From Xanthobacter dioxanivorans (GTDB lineage Bacteria > Pseudomonadota > Alphaproteobacteria > Rhizobiales > Xanthobacteraceae): a stretch of DNA of 64,000 bases. Positions 45,541 through 54,847 of the stretch are shown in pieces. Position numbers and translations under genes: made by a program. Below the pieces are notes generated by a model. It saw only the letters and a program-made list of their open reading frames with translations, ran no database searches and had not been told where the DNA came from. Position 1 is the first letter of the stretch, and each line of letters opens with the position of its first letter. The DNA lies in NCBI RefSeq assembly GCF_016807805.1, contig NZ_CP063362.1, positions 5,622,501 to 5,686,500 on the forward strand, given 5' to 3'.

Positions 45541-46491
45541 ATGCGAGGGTCCGACGTGCGCAATCCCTTCGTCCCCGCCGCCCTGCGCTATGTGGATCAG
45601 GTGGCCCGCTCCGGCTCCATCCAGCAGGCGGCGCGCGAGCTGCGGGTGGCCGCCTCCGCCATCGACCGGCAGATCCTGCTGCTGGAGCAGGACCTGGGCG
45701 TCCAGTTGTTCGAGCGCCGGCCGCGCGGCATGCGGCTCACCGCCTCCGGCGAGGCCATCGTCGGCCTGATCCGGCGCTGGCGCATGGAGGAGCGGCGGGC
45801 GGTGGCCGAGATCCAGCGGCTCCAGGGCATCCAGCAGGGGCATGTGCGGCTGTTCGCCATGGACAGCCACGCCACCAGCGTCCTGCCGCGCCTGGTGGAG
45901 GGCGTGGCGGCGGCCCATCCCCTGATCTCGCTCGACATCGAGATCGGCAGCCCGGACGATGCGGCGCCGGCGCTCGCGGCGGGGCGGGCGGACATCGCCA
46001 TCGCCTTCAACCTGCCGCCGCGGCGCGACCTGCAGGTGCTGTGGCGCGACGACCTGCCGTTCGGCTGCGTGGTGGCGCCCGGCCACCCGCTGGCCAAGGC
46101 GGCGTCGGTGAGCCTTCAGGAAATTTCCTCGCATCCGGTGGTGCTGCAGAGCCGGACGCTGGCCATCCGCCGCTTCCTCGATGCCAAATACGGCTGGCTG
46201 TTCTCGGAGCTCAAGGGGCAGATCGAGTCCAACTCGCTGCAGCTCATGAAGCAGCTCGCCTGCTCGGGGCGCTATGCCCTCATCACCTCCGAACTGGACG
46301 CGGCGCCGGAGCTGATCTCCGGCGCCCTCGCCTTCGTGCCGGTCCGCGACAAGGGTGCGGAGCCGCAGAGCATCTCCGTCGCGGTGGAGGCGAAGGGCCT
46401 CGATTCGGTGGTGCGGCTGGTGGCGAACCGGGCCGTCGACACGCTCCAGGCCTGCCTCGCGGACGTGCGCGGCGTCCGCGGGCAGGCCTGA
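45541..46491 (+). CDS. LysR family regulator, divergent from the tct-ura operon
   Basis: 316 aa from the ATG at 45541. The N-terminal wHTH is LRYVDQVARSGSIQQAAREL with AIDRQILLLEQDLGVQLFER, followed by an LysR effector domain (LPRLVEGVAAAHPLISLDIE, ELKGQIESNSLQLMKQLA). It likely senses the transported compound and controls tctCBA-SBP-uraDH. The operator ends one base before the ATG, so the real start may be the GTG at 45556 (VRNPFVPAAL), which would give 311 aa. A repressed or autoregulated arrangement is inferred. Confidence 0.9.
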   Translation: MRGSDVRNPFVPAALRYVDQVARSGSIQQAARELRVAASAIDRQILLLEQDLGVQLFERRPRGMRLTASGEAIVGLIRRWRMEERRAVAEIQRLQGIQQGHVRLFAMDSHATSVLPRLVEGVAAAHPLISLDIEIGSPDDAAPALAAGRADIAIAFNLPPRRDLQVLWRDDLPFGCVVAPGHPLAKAASVSLQEISSHPVVLQSRTLAIRRFLDAKYGWLFSELKGQIESNSLQLMKQLACSGRYALITSELDAAPELISGALAFVPVRDKGAEPQSISVAVEAKGLDSVVRLVANRAVDTLQACLADVRGVRGQA

Positions 46492-46501
46492 CCGCAACCC
46501 C

Positions 46502-47722
46502 TCAGTTCTTCGCCACCATGGGGCACTTGCCCTCCGCCATCGGCCGGAACGCCTCCTTGGCCGGGATGGTCTCCACGAGGTTGTAATAGTCCCACGGCCC
46601 CTTGGACTGGTCCGGGGTCTTCACCTGGAACAGGTACATGTTGTGGATGTGCCGGCCGTCGGCGCGCACCTCGCCCTTGCCGAACAGCGGATCGTTGGAG
46701 GGCATCTCCTTCATCTTCGCCACCACCACCTGCCCATCCGTGCTCTTGGCCGCCGCCGCCGCGCGCAGATAGTGCAGGGTGCCGGCATAGACGCCCGCCT
46801 GGTTGGCGGTGGGCCGGCGCCCGTTCGTCTGCGCCGCGAAGCGGTCGGCGAAGGCGCGGGTTCCGTCATCGGTGTTCCAGTAGAAGCCCTCGGTGAGGTA
46901 GAGGCCCTTGGCCACCGGCAGGCCCAGCGAATGCACGTCGGTCAGCTGCATCAGCAGGGCCGCGAGGCTCTGCTTGGCGGTGAGGCCGAATTCGGAGGCC
47001 GCCTTCACGGAATTGATGGTGTCGCCCACCGCGTTGGCGAGGGCCACCACCTGGGCGCCGCTGCCCTGCGCCTGGAGAATGAAGGAGGAGAAATCCGCGG
47101 CGTTGGTGGGGTGGCGCACGGCGCCGAGGATCTTGCCGTTCTCCGCTTTCACCACCGCCATGGCGTCGGCTTCCAGCGCATGGCCGAAGGCGTAGTCGGC
47201 GGTGATGAAGAACCAGGTGTCCTTCTTCTGCTTGAGCAGCGCCAGCGCGGTGCCGTGGGCCAGCGCCCAGGTGTCGTAGGTCCAGTGGACCGTGTTGGGC
47301 GAGCATTTCTCGCCGGTGAGCAGCGCCGTGCCGGGGCCGGAGGCGATAAAGGCGACCTTCGAGCCGCGCACGGCCTCCTGCACCGCCAGGGCCACCGACG
47401 AGAACGGCACGTCGAGGATGGCGTCCACGGTGCTGTCGGCGATCCACTTGCGGGCGGTGGCCGAGCCGATGTCGGGCTTGTTCTGGTGATCGAGCGAGAT
47501 CACCTCCACCTCGAGGCCCGGCTGCTCCTTCTTGAAATCCTCCGCCGCGAGCTTGGCCGCCGCCACCGAGCCGATGCCGGTGGAATCGGAGGCAAAGCCC
47601 GACAGATCGGTGAGGACGCCGAGGCGGATCTTGTTGCCGGGGATCTCCGCGCGCGCCGGCACGAGCGCCGCGGCGATGAGGGCGGCGCCCGCGAGAAGCG
47701 CGAGCGAGGTCTTCCTGAGCAT
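46502..47722 (-). CDS. branched-chain-type ABC substrate-binding protein (Leu/Ile/Val family)
   Basis: 406 aa. Signal peptide KTSLALLAGAALIAAALVPARAE at the N-terminus, then IRLGVLTDLSGFASDSTG, the type-1 periplasmic-binding start seen in LivK-like proteins. Further on are AVQEAVRGSKVAFIASGPGT and TADYAFGHALEADAMAVV. No permease or ATPase gene is near, so it is an orphan binding protein. It follows the HMG-CoA reductase gene by 44 bp in the same orientation, which suggests that its ligand relates to that pathway. Confidence 0.88.
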   Translation of the reverse strand: MLRKTSLALLAGAALIAAALVPARAEIPGNKIRLGVLTDLSGFASDSTGIGSVAAAKLAAEDFKKEQPGLEVEVISLDHQNKPDIGSATARKWIADSTVDAILDVPFSSVALAVQEAVRGSKVAFIASGPGTALLTGEKCSPNTVHWTYDTWALAHGTALALLKQKKDTWFFITADYAFGHALEADAMAVVKAENGKILGAVRHPTNAADFSSFILQAQGSGAQVVALANAVGDTINSVKAASEFGLTAKQSLAALLMQLTDVHSLGLPVAKGLYLTEGFYWNTDDGTRAFADRFAAQTNGRRPTANQAGVYAGTLHYLRAAAAAKSTDGQVVVAKMKEMPSNDPLFGKGEVRADGRHIHNMYLFQVKTPDQSKGPWDYYNLVETIPAKEAFRPMAEGKCPMVAKN

Positions 47723-47766
47723 GGTCTTCTCCCTTGTGTGTTCTTGTTGACAGGATCGGGCCGGCG

Positions 47767-49053
47767 TCAGCCGCCGCGCACCTCTTCCAGCACCTTGCCG
47801 GCGACGTCCATCCGCACGCTGGCGCGTTCCACCAGGATGCGGGCCACGCGGTCGATCTCCTCGCCCACGGCGCCCGCCATCATGGCGATGTTCTGTGCGT
47901 GGAGCGCCATGTGGCCCTTCTGGATGCCGGTGGTGGCCAGCGCCTTCAGCGCCGAGAAATTCTGCGCGAGGCCCACCGCCGCGATGATGCGGGCGAGGCG
48001 CTCGGCGGTGGTGACCCCGAGGATGGCGAGGCACGCCCGCGCGGTCGGGTGCACCTTGGTCGCCCCGCCGATGAGCCCTACCGCCAGCGGCAGCTCGATG
48101 GCGGCGGACAGATCCCCGTCCTTGTTCACCTCGTAGGTGGTGAGCGAGGTGTAGCGGCCGGAGCGGGCGGCGAAGGCGTGGGCGCCGGCCTCCACCGCGC
48201 GGGTGTCGTTGCCGGTGGCGAGCACCACGGCGGAGATGCCGTTCATGATGCCCTTGTTGTGGGTGGCGGCGCGGTAGGGATCGGCGGCGGCGAACTGGTA
48301 GGCGCTGACCATGCCGTCGCGCACCTCCGCCCCGCCGATGTCCGCCGTCTTCCACACCGCATGCGCGCGGGCCAGGCGCCGGTCGGCGAGGTTGGACAGG
48401 ATGCGCAGGTAGACCCGCCCGCCGGACCAGGCGGCGATGGCGGGCGCCAGCTTCTCCGCCATGGTGTTCACCGCATTGGCGCCCATGGCGTCGCGGGTGT
48501 CGACGATGAGGTGGGTGACCACCATGGTGCCGGACGGGGTGTCGAGCAGGCGCACCTCCAGGTCGCGGAAGCCGCCGCCGAGGCCCACCAGGACCGGATC
48601 GCAGGCGTCGCACGCGGCCTTGATCTCGTCGCGCTTCTCCAGGATGCGCAGGCGGGCGGCATTCGGGTCGCGCACGTCCACCGCCTGCACCTGGGCGATC
48701 ATCAGATTGCCGGAGACCGAGGTGGAGAAGCCGCTCTCGTAATTCTGCTTCGCCGCGTTGCAGACGGCCGCCACCACGGAGGACTCCTCCGTGGCCATGG
48801 GGATGAGCACGTCCTCCCCGTCGATCTTCATGTTGGTGGCCACGCCCACCGGGATATTCATGGTGCCGACCACGTTCTCGATGAGCTTGTCGGCCAGAAC
48901 CGGGTCGAGATTGCCCATGTTGGCGAGGTGGGCGACCTGCGCCTCGTCCAGCCCGGCGAAGGCGGCGACGAGGTCGAGCCGCTCGCGCGGGGTCTTCTTG
49001 TGGAAGCCGGCGATGCGCGAGGTACGGTTGGAGCCGGCGGCGGACGTCATCAT
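47767..49053 (-). CDS. mvaA: HMG-CoA reductase, degradative class II type
   Basis: 428 aa soluble enzyme without membrane segment. Catalytic residues fit Pseudomonas mevalonii MvaA: Lys267 in THNKG, Asp283 in TGNDT, and His381 in KGHMALHAQN fall at the same numbers, and a Glu is in MATEESSVV near residue 89. Class II enzymes usually oxidise mevalonate to HMG-CoA with NAD. No mevalonate-pathway genes or HMG-CoA lyase are adjacent, so a catabolic role is favoured. The gene is divergent from a MocR regulator and is followed by an orphan binding protein. Confidence 0.93.
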   Translation of the reverse strand: MMTSAAGSNRTSRIAGFHKKTPRERLDLVAAFAGLDEAQVAHLANMGNLDPVLADKLIENVVGTMNIPVGVATNMKIDGEDVLIPMATEESSVVAAVCNAAKQNYESGFSTSVSGNLMIAQVQAVDVRDPNAARLRILEKRDEIKAACDACDPVLVGLGGGFRDLEVRLLDTPSGTMVVTHLIVDTRDAMGANAVNTMAEKLAPAIAAWSGGRVYLRILSNLADRRLARAHAVWKTADIGGAEVRDGMVSAYQFAAADPYRAATHNKGIMNGISAVVLATGNDTRAVEAGAHAFAARSGRYTSLTTYEVNKDGDLSAAIELPLAVGLIGGATKVHPTARACLAILGVTTAERLARIIAAVGLAQNFSALKALATTGIQKGHMALHAQNIAMMAGAVGEEIDRVARILVERASVRMDVAGKVLEEVRGG

Positions 49054-49246
49054 CGAGCCTTCCCTGTGATGCCACGAGGCGGGTCGCCGGCAGGCGGGCG
49101 GCATGGGCAAGGATGGGGAAAGGCGCCGGGCCGGCGCGGCACGATGCGGCGCCACGAGCGCCCGTGTCCGGTTCGGCGTTTCATCCCAGTCTCTTGTCCG
49201 GCCGCTCTCCGGCGTTCCGTTGGTGCGGACTTTCCGCTGGTGGAAG

Positions 49247-49311
49247 GGGTACGGCAAGGAACACTTTGCTTCGATAAGCGATACACCGTACCCTTCCATC
49301 CATGGGTACGG
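49247..49311. promoter_or_regulatory. three GGGTACGG sites, putative MocR operator
   Basis: GGGTACGG occurs at 49247-49254 and 49304-49311, with the inverted copy CCGTACCC at 49286-49293. The last copy overlaps the first codons of the MocR gene. Mixed direct and inverted sites spaced 18-39 bp are usual for MocR regulators. Confidence 0.6.
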
Positions 49312-50714
49312 TCGAGCCGCAGGATGTGGAGGAGGAAGCCCCGTCGCGGATCGCCGCCATCGTGCGCGCGCTCTCCGAGCGCATCGATCGCGGCCAGTTG
49401 CGCGCGGGGGAGAAGCTGCCTTCCATCCGCTCGGCGTTCGCGGCGTTCGGCGTCTCCCGCAACACCCTGGTGGAGGCCTATGAGCGCCTCGCCGCCTCCG
49501 GCCGCATCGAGGCGCGGCCCGGCTCCGGATTCTACGTGCTGCGCACCCGCGCGCCCGTCGCCGCCCCCGCCGCCCCCGCGGTGGTGGAGGCGGTGGACAG
49601 CGTCTGGCTGCTGCGCGAGCAGCTGGAGCAGCATTACGACGTGCGGGTCGGCGACGGCCGCCCGCCGCCCTCCTGGATGGAGGGCTCGGAGGTGGGGCGC
49701 TATCTCAAGCCCATCAACCGGCCCGGCCGCCGTCCGTTCCCGGCCAGCTACGGCAGCCCGTTCGGCTTTCCCCTGCTGCGCGAGACCATCGCGGCGCTGC
49801 TGGCCGAGCGCTCCATCGGCGCCGACCCGTCGCGGGTACTGATGACGCAGGGCGCGAACCACGCCCTCGACCTCATCGTGCGCACCCTGGTGGAGCCCGG
49901 CGACACGGTGCTGGTGGATGCCCCCGGCTATTACCCGCTGTTCGGCAAGCTCCACCTCGCCAAGGCGCGCACGCTCGGGGTGCGGCGCACGCCGGAGGGG
50001 CCCGACCCGACGGACCTCGCCGAGAAGGCCGGGGCGTCCGGCGCCAAGCTGTTCTTCACCCAGTCGCTGGCCCACAACCCCACCGGCAGCTCGCTGACCC
50101 CGGCGATGGCCTACCGGGTGCTGCAGGCGGCGGCGCGGCACGATCTGCTCGTGGTGGAGAGCGATCCGTTCGCCGATATCCTGCCCGCCGGCCGCCCGCG
50201 CCTCGCCGCCCTCGATCAGCTCGAACGGGTGGTCTATGTGGGCACGCTGGCAAAGACCCTTTCCGCCAGCCTGCGCTGCGGCTACGTGGTGGGATCGGCC
50301 GGCCTGATCGAGCGGCTCGGCGCGCTGAAGATGGTCACCAGCGTCAACAGCTCCGGCTATGTGGAGCGCATCGTCAACGACCTCATCACCTCGGGCCAGT
50401 ACCGGCGCCACCTGAAGCGCCTGCGCGGGCGCGTGGACGCCGCCACCGCCTCGGCGCAGGCGACCCTGGGACGCCTGCGCCTGCCCATCTTCGGACCGCC
50501 GGGCGGCGGCTTCTACCTGTGGTGCGCGCTTCCCGCCGGCATGGACGACAGCGCCCTGTCGCGGCGTGCGGCGGAGCGCGGCATCCTGATCGCGCCCGGC
50601 GCCGTGTTCCATCCCGGCGGCGGGCCGCACGCGCCGGCCATGCGCATCAATGTCGCCTATGCGGACGACCCGCGCTTCGAGCGCTTCATGGCGGAGCAGC
50701 TCGCCGCCGGCTGA
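49302..50714 (+). CDS. MocR-type GntR/aminotransferase regulator
   Basis: 470 aa. N-terminal GntR wHTH (LPSIRSAFAAFGVSRNTLVEAYERL, then ARPGSGFYV) linked to a class-I aminotransferase-like domain. PLP-site features are VLMTQGANHALDLI, VDAPGYYPLFGK, and the lysine in YVGTLAKTLSASLRCGYVVG. MocR proteins sense an amino compound or PLP and usually control divergent genes, here the HMG-CoA reductase gene. An adjacent PLP enzyme was not found, so the ligand is unknown. Confidence 0.92.
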   Translation: MGTVEPQDVEEEAPSRIAAIVRALSERIDRGQLRAGEKLPSIRSAFAAFGVSRNTLVEAYERLAASGRIEARPGSGFYVLRTRAPVAAPAAPAVVEAVDSVWLLREQLEQHYDVRVGDGRPPPSWMEGSEVGRYLKPINRPGRRPFPASYGSPFGFPLLRETIAALLAERSIGADPSRVLMTQGANHALDLIVRTLVEPGDTVLVDAPGYYPLFGKLHLAKARTLGVRRTPEGPDPTDLAEKAGASGAKLFFTQSLAHNPTGSSLTPAMAYRVLQAAARHDLLVVESDPFADILPAGRPRLAALDQLERVVYVGTLAKTLSASLRCGYVVGSAGLIERLGALKMVTSVNSSGYVERIVNDLITSGQYRRHLKRLRGRVDAATASAQATLGRLRLPIFGPPGGGFYLWCALPAGMDDSALSRRAAERGILIAPGAVFHPGGGPHAPAMRINVAYADDPRFERFMAEQLAAG

Positions 50715-50724
50715 AGCCGGCCGC

Positions 50725-52548
50725 TCAGCCGGCGGCCGCGCGCATGGCAAAAGCCGGCTCGGGCCGGGCCGGGCCGCCGGTGGCAGTCGCCGTGCGGATC
50801 GCGCCGAGCGCCTCCTGCATGCTCGTGACCACCGCCGCCTCGGCGTCGAGGCGCGCTGCCGCCCCGCTCTCCGCCGCGTTCCAGTCGGCCACGAGGACCC
50901 CCGCCCGCGGGCTTTCCCGCACGATGCGCCGGCTCATGTACCGGCGGTGGGCGGGCGTTGCCGGCGACAGGTAGGACAAAACGGCGAACGCCCCCTCGGG
51001 GAGACCCTCGGCCGAGACGCGCCGCACCTGGGGCGGGCGCGCCTCGGCCGCGATGCCCTCCATGGCGAGCATGTGGGACAGGAGGTTTCCCGCCGCCTCG
51101 TCGAGGGCCGAACGCGCGGCCAGCACCAGCACCGGCCGGCCGCCGGCCGCCAGCACCGGCGCCTCGTCCGGCGGCGGCAGGTGGTCGAGCATCTCCACCA
51201 GGGTCTCGCGGACGCGCACCTGCCGGACCTCGTCCAGCGCCCCACGCGCCGCGTCGCGCTGGGCGAGGCGCAGGGCCGGCAGAGCGACCTCGTCGCAATA
51301 GGCCGCCAGGCTGTTCTCCTTCAGGTGGTCCTCGGCCGCGGCCGCCGCTTCCAGCGGATCGCCGGCGAGCAGGCGCTGGTACAGCAGCTCGCTGGCGGAC
51401 AAAGGCGGCCGGTCGCCGAGGGCCACGTCGAGGAATTCGAGGCTCTCCACATGCCGCCCCAGCACCACGAGGCACAAGGTGAGCGGCGTCGAGAGGAGCA
51501 GGCCGATGGGCCCCCACAGCCAGGTCCAGAAGGTGGCCGAGGCGATGATCGCCACCGGCGACAGGCCGGTGGAGCGGCCGTAGACGAGCGGCTCGACCAC
51601 ATGGCCCACCAGCGGCTCCACCACCAGGAACAGGGCTGCCGTCCACAGCACCATGGACCAGCCGGGATCCACCGCCAGCGCCAGCCCCAGGGGAAGCGCC
51701 GCGGCCACCACCGCCCCCACATAGGGCACGAAGCGCAGCACCGCCGCCGCCAGGCCCCACAATAGCGGGTTGGGAACGCCGATGAGCCAGAGCCCCAGCC
51801 CGATGACCGTGCCGAAGGCCGCGTTCAGCGCCACCTGGGCGAGGAAGAAGCGGGACAGCCGCGCCGCCGCGTCGTCGAGGGCCGCGGTGGTGCGCTGGAT
51901 GTCGTGCGCGCCGGCGAGGCGGATGAAGCGGTTCCTCAGGTCCTCCCGCTGGAGGAGGATGAACAGCACGAAGATGAAGACGATGCCGAAGGTGGCCAAA
52001 GGATGCAGCAGCGGCGCCATCACCGCGGACAGGGTGCCGAGGGTGCCCGCCGGCGGCTGGCGCACCTCCACCGGCACCGGCCGGCCCTCCGCGGCGCCCG
52101 CCGCCAGATCGCGCGCCGCCTGCGGCCCGTCGAGCTCGCGGCCGAGATCCTGCAGCAGATCCATGGTGCGCTCGAACGTGCCCGACCCGCCGGCCGCGTC
52201 GCGCACCGACTTGATCTTCTGCTGCATGTTCATGCGGTACTGGGGCAGCTCGGCCGCGAGGTCCGTCACCTGCAGCGCCAGCACCCCGCCCAGCGCGAAC
52301 AGCCCGAGGAAGGTGACCAGCACCACCGTCACCACCGCCGGCGTGCGCGGCAGCCCCACCTTGCGCAGCACCATGATGACCGGGGCGAGCACGAAGGCGA
52401 GCAGCACCGCCACCGCCACCGGCACGAACACGTCGCGCCCGATATAGAGCACGGTGACGATGGCGACGGCGGCGAAGAAGGCGAGGAAGCGCTCGCGCCC
52501 CGCCGCCGGCAAGGACGGCCCGTACGCGGGATCACCGGACTGGAACAT
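50725..52548 (-). CDS. AI-2E family permease with long C-terminal domain
   Basis: 607 aa. The N-terminal about 350 residues are the AI-2E/PerM transporter type with eight membrane segments (VAVAVLLAFVLAPVIMVLRK, LLWGLAAAVLRFVPYVGAVVAA, PLVYGRSTGLSPVAIIASATF). An extra cytosolic domain of about 240 residues follows (VALGDRPPLSASELLYQRLL, RPVLVLAARSALDEAAGNLL, YLSPATPAHRRYMSRRI), resembling a vitamin-B12- or receiver-like alpha/beta fold. Family members export various substrates or act as Na+/H+ antiporters; the AI-2 name should not be taken as function. Confidence 0.87.
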   Translation of the reverse strand: MFQSGDPAYGPSLPAAGRERFLAFFAAVAIVTVLYIGRDVFVPVAVAVLLAFVLAPVIMVLRKVGLPRTPAVVTVVLVTFLGLFALGGVLALQVTDLAAELPQYRMNMQQKIKSVRDAAGGSGTFERTMDLLQDLGRELDGPQAARDLAAGAAEGRPVPVEVRQPPAGTLGTLSAVMAPLLHPLATFGIVFIFVLFILLQREDLRNRFIRLAGAHDIQRTTAALDDAAARLSRFFLAQVALNAAFGTVIGLGLWLIGVPNPLLWGLAAAVLRFVPYVGAVVAAALPLGLALAVDPGWSMVLWTAALFLVVEPLVGHVVEPLVYGRSTGLSPVAIIASATFWTWLWGPIGLLLSTPLTLCLVVLGRHVESLEFLDVALGDRPPLSASELLYQRLLAGDPLEAAAAAEDHLKENSLAAYCDEVALPALRLAQRDAARGALDEVRQVRVRETLVEMLDHLPPPDEAPVLAAGGRPVLVLAARSALDEAAGNLLSHMLAMEGIAAEARPPQVRRVSAEGLPEGAFAVLSYLSPATPAHRRYMSRRIVRESPRAGVLVADWNAAESGAAARLDAEAAVVTSMQEALGAIRTATATGGPARPEPAFAMRAAAG

Positions 52549-52939
52549 GGACCGCCTTTCCCGTTTCCCGAAAGGGCGAAGCCCCCTCGGACACCTGCGC
52601 CACGCCCGGCCGCGGATGGACGGGGACGCACAGGGGGACAACGCTGGCGCGGCCATCGCGATCCATGGCGCATGCGGTTGAACGGCCATGCCGGTATGCC
52701 GGGGCGGGAACGCCATCCCCCGGCGGCGCCGGACGTGGCGAGATCACGAGCAGGCGTCATCCCCCGGCCCGTCCGGGAGATCCACTGCGCGGCCAGGCCG
52801 GCCGTTCGGCTTCCGGGCGCTGGGCGAGTGACCGGGCGGAGGCCCCGGACAAGATCCGCGGCCAGCCGGCAGCGCCCCTTGCACCGCCGGCGAAGCTGTG
52901 CGCCCTTAGGGTCCGCTCCCGCCCCTTGCCACCCGCCCC
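52549..52939. other. 391-bp intergenic region with dispersed repeat copy
   Basis: It separates the divergent AI-2E-family and MFS genes and should hold their promoters. A 30-bp element at 52756-52785 (GTCATCCCCCGG, CCGTCCGGGAGATCCAC) matches 27 of 30 bases of the copy at 62782-62811. No convincing gene or RNA is seen. Confidence 0.5.
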
Positions 52940-54322
52940 ATGCCATCCTCCCCCACCACCGGCGCGCCGGTCCTGTCCGCCCCGCGCCGCGCCATCCTCG
53001 GCTGGATCCTGTTCGATCCGGCCTGCCAGCCCTATTTCACCCTCATCACCACCTTCATCTTCGCCCCCTATTTCGCCTCCGCCGTCGCGCCGACGCCGGC
53101 GGACGGGCAGGCCCTGTGGGGATTTGCCACCGGCGCGGCGGGGCTGGTCATCGCCCTGTGCTCACCGGTGCTGGGGGCGGTGGCGGATGCGGCGGGGCGG
53201 CGCAAGCCGTGGATCGCCGTGTTCGGGCTGATGCTGATGGCGGGCGCGGCCGGGCTCTGGTTCGCCGCCCCCGGCGACACGGCGCGCATCCCCTTCGTCC
53301 TCGCCGCCTTCGCGGTCGGCACCATCGGGGTGGAGTTCGCCACCGTCTTCAACAACGCCATCATGCCGAGCCTCGCCCCGCCGGAACGGCTCGGCCGTCT
53401 CTCCGGCACCGGCTGGGCGGCGGGCTATTTCGGCGGCCTCGTCTCGCTGGCGCTCATGCTCGCCTTCTTCTCCACCCAGCCGGACACCGGCCTGACCCTG
53501 CTCGGCCGGCCGCCGGCCTTCGGGCTGGAGGCCGCCGCCCGGGAGGGAGACCGGTTTTCGGGGCCGTTCACGGCGCTGTGGTTCGCGGTGCTGGTGCTGC
53601 CCATGTTCCTGTTCGTGCCCGATGCGCCCGCCGCCATGCCCATGCGGGCGGCCATCAAGGCCGGCGTCGCCGAGATCCGCGCCCTACTGCCGAAGCTGAA
53701 GGCGCGGCCGGTGCTTGCCCGCTTCCTCCTCGCCAACATGGTGTATGCGGACGGGCTGGTCGCCCTGTTCGCCTTCGGCGGCATCTATGCGGCGGGCACG
53801 TTCGGCTGGGGCTCCATCGAGATCGGCATCTTCGGCATCGCGCTCACCCTCACCGGCACCGCCGGGGCGCTGGCCGGCGGATGGCTCGACGACGCGCTGG
53901 GGCCGCGCGTGGTGATTCTTGCGGCGCTCGTGGCGCTGCTCGTCGCCTGCCTCGGCCTGCTGAGCCTGGACCGCGACGCCGTGCTGTTCGGCCTCGTGCC
54001 CACCGCGCCGGGCGCGGGCGGCCTGTTCGGCTCGCTGCCGGAGAAGGCCTATGTGGGCTTCGGCCTCCTCATCGGCCTGGTGGCCGGCCCGCTCCAGGCG
54101 GCGAGCCGCACGCTGCTGGTGCGCCTCGCGCCGCGGGAGAACATGGCCGAATGCTTCGGCCTGTTCGCCCTTTCGGGAAAGATCACCTCCTTCGCCGCGC
54201 CCACATCGGTGGCCGTGGTGACGGCGGCGACGGGAAGCCAGAAGGCGGGGGTGGCGGTGCTCCTCGCCTTCTTCACCCTCGGGGCGGTGCTGGTGGCGGG
54301 CGTGCGCGACCGGACGCGCTGA
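52940..54322 (+). CDS. MFS transporter, UMF1/Atg22-like
   Basis: 460 aa with about 12 membrane segments. The start LGWILFDPACQPYFTLITTF and FIFAPYFASAV is the UMF1 signature, followed by PVLGAVADAAGRRKPWIAVFG. Domain II has AGGWLDDALGPRVVILAALV and ALSGKITSFAAPTSVAVV. UMF1 relatives include vacuolar amino acid exporters; bacterial substrates are unknown. The ATG follows 390 bp of non-coding DNA. The MFS fold is clear, the substrate is not. Confidence 0.9.
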   Translation: MPSSPTTGAPVLSAPRRAILGWILFDPACQPYFTLITTFIFAPYFASAVAPTPADGQALWGFATGAAGLVIALCSPVLGAVADAAGRRKPWIAVFGLMLMAGAAGLWFAAPGDTARIPFVLAAFAVGTIGVEFATVFNNAIMPSLAPPERLGRLSGTGWAAGYFGGLVSLALMLAFFSTQPDTGLTLLGRPPAFGLEAAAREGDRFSGPFTALWFAVLVLPMFLFVPDAPAAMPMRAAIKAGVAEIRALLPKLKARPVLARFLLANMVYADGLVALFAFGGIYAAGTFGWGSIEIGIFGIALTLTGTAGALAGGWLDDALGPRVVILAALVALLVACLGLLSLDRDAVLFGLVPTAPGAGGLFGSLPEKAYVGFGLLIGLVAGPLQAASRTLLVRLAPRENMAECFGLFALSGKITSFAAPTSVAVVTAATGSQKAGVAVLLAFFTLGAVLVAGVRDRTR

Positions 54323-54422
54323 CCGCAGCCTTCGCACGCCCCTTCGCACGCCCCTTGCCGGCGGCGCGGCGAGGGAAAAGGATGCGCCGCCAGACCATGC
54401 GTCGCAAAACAGGGAGGCCGCC

Positions 54423-54764
54423 ATGGCCATGCGTTCCATCCGCTTCAACCCCGCGCCGGCCCTCGACAAGTCGGCGGCGACCACCGTGCACGAGTGGTAC
54501 CAGGATCGCACCGGCGCCTTCTCCGCCGGCTTCTGGGCCTCCGAGCCGTCCGAGATTGAGGTCTCCTACGACGAGGACGAGTTCTGCGTGCTCATCGAGG
54601 GCACCGTCGAGCTCACCGACGCCACCGGCCACACCGAGACCTACGAGGCCGGCGCCTCCTTCCTCATCCCGTCGGGCTTCACCGGCACCTGGAAGAGCGT
54701 GACGCCGGTGCGGAAATTCTACGTGGTGCACCTGCCGAAAGCGCCGGCGGCGGCGCCGGCCTGA
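54423..54764 (+). CDS. cupin domain protein (DUF861/Cupin_3-like)
   Basis: 113 aa single-domain cupin with a beta-barrel pattern: GFWASEPSEIEVSYDEDEF, CVLIEGTVELTDATG, and YEAGASFLIPSGFTGTW. The DEDEFCVLIEG element matches Cupin_3 proteins (also in ureidoglycine aminohydrolase and EutQ-like enzymes). Metal-binding histidines are largely absent, so it may bind a ligand rather than catalyse. It stands alone between the MFS gene and a small membrane protein gene. A GGAGGCCGCC site precedes the ATG. Confidence 0.83.
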   Translation: MAMRSIRFNPAPALDKSAATTVHEWYQDRTGAFSAGFWASEPSEIEVSYDEDEFCVLIEGTVELTDATGHTETYEAGASFLIPSGFTGTWKSVTPVRKFYVVHLPKAPAAAPA

Positions 54765-54847
54765 GGTGCGGCGGGAACCATCTGCGCCCGCGCCTTGTTG
54801 CCCTTCCAAGACCTTGCACAAGACCCTGCATTGGAAGGAGAAGCGCC

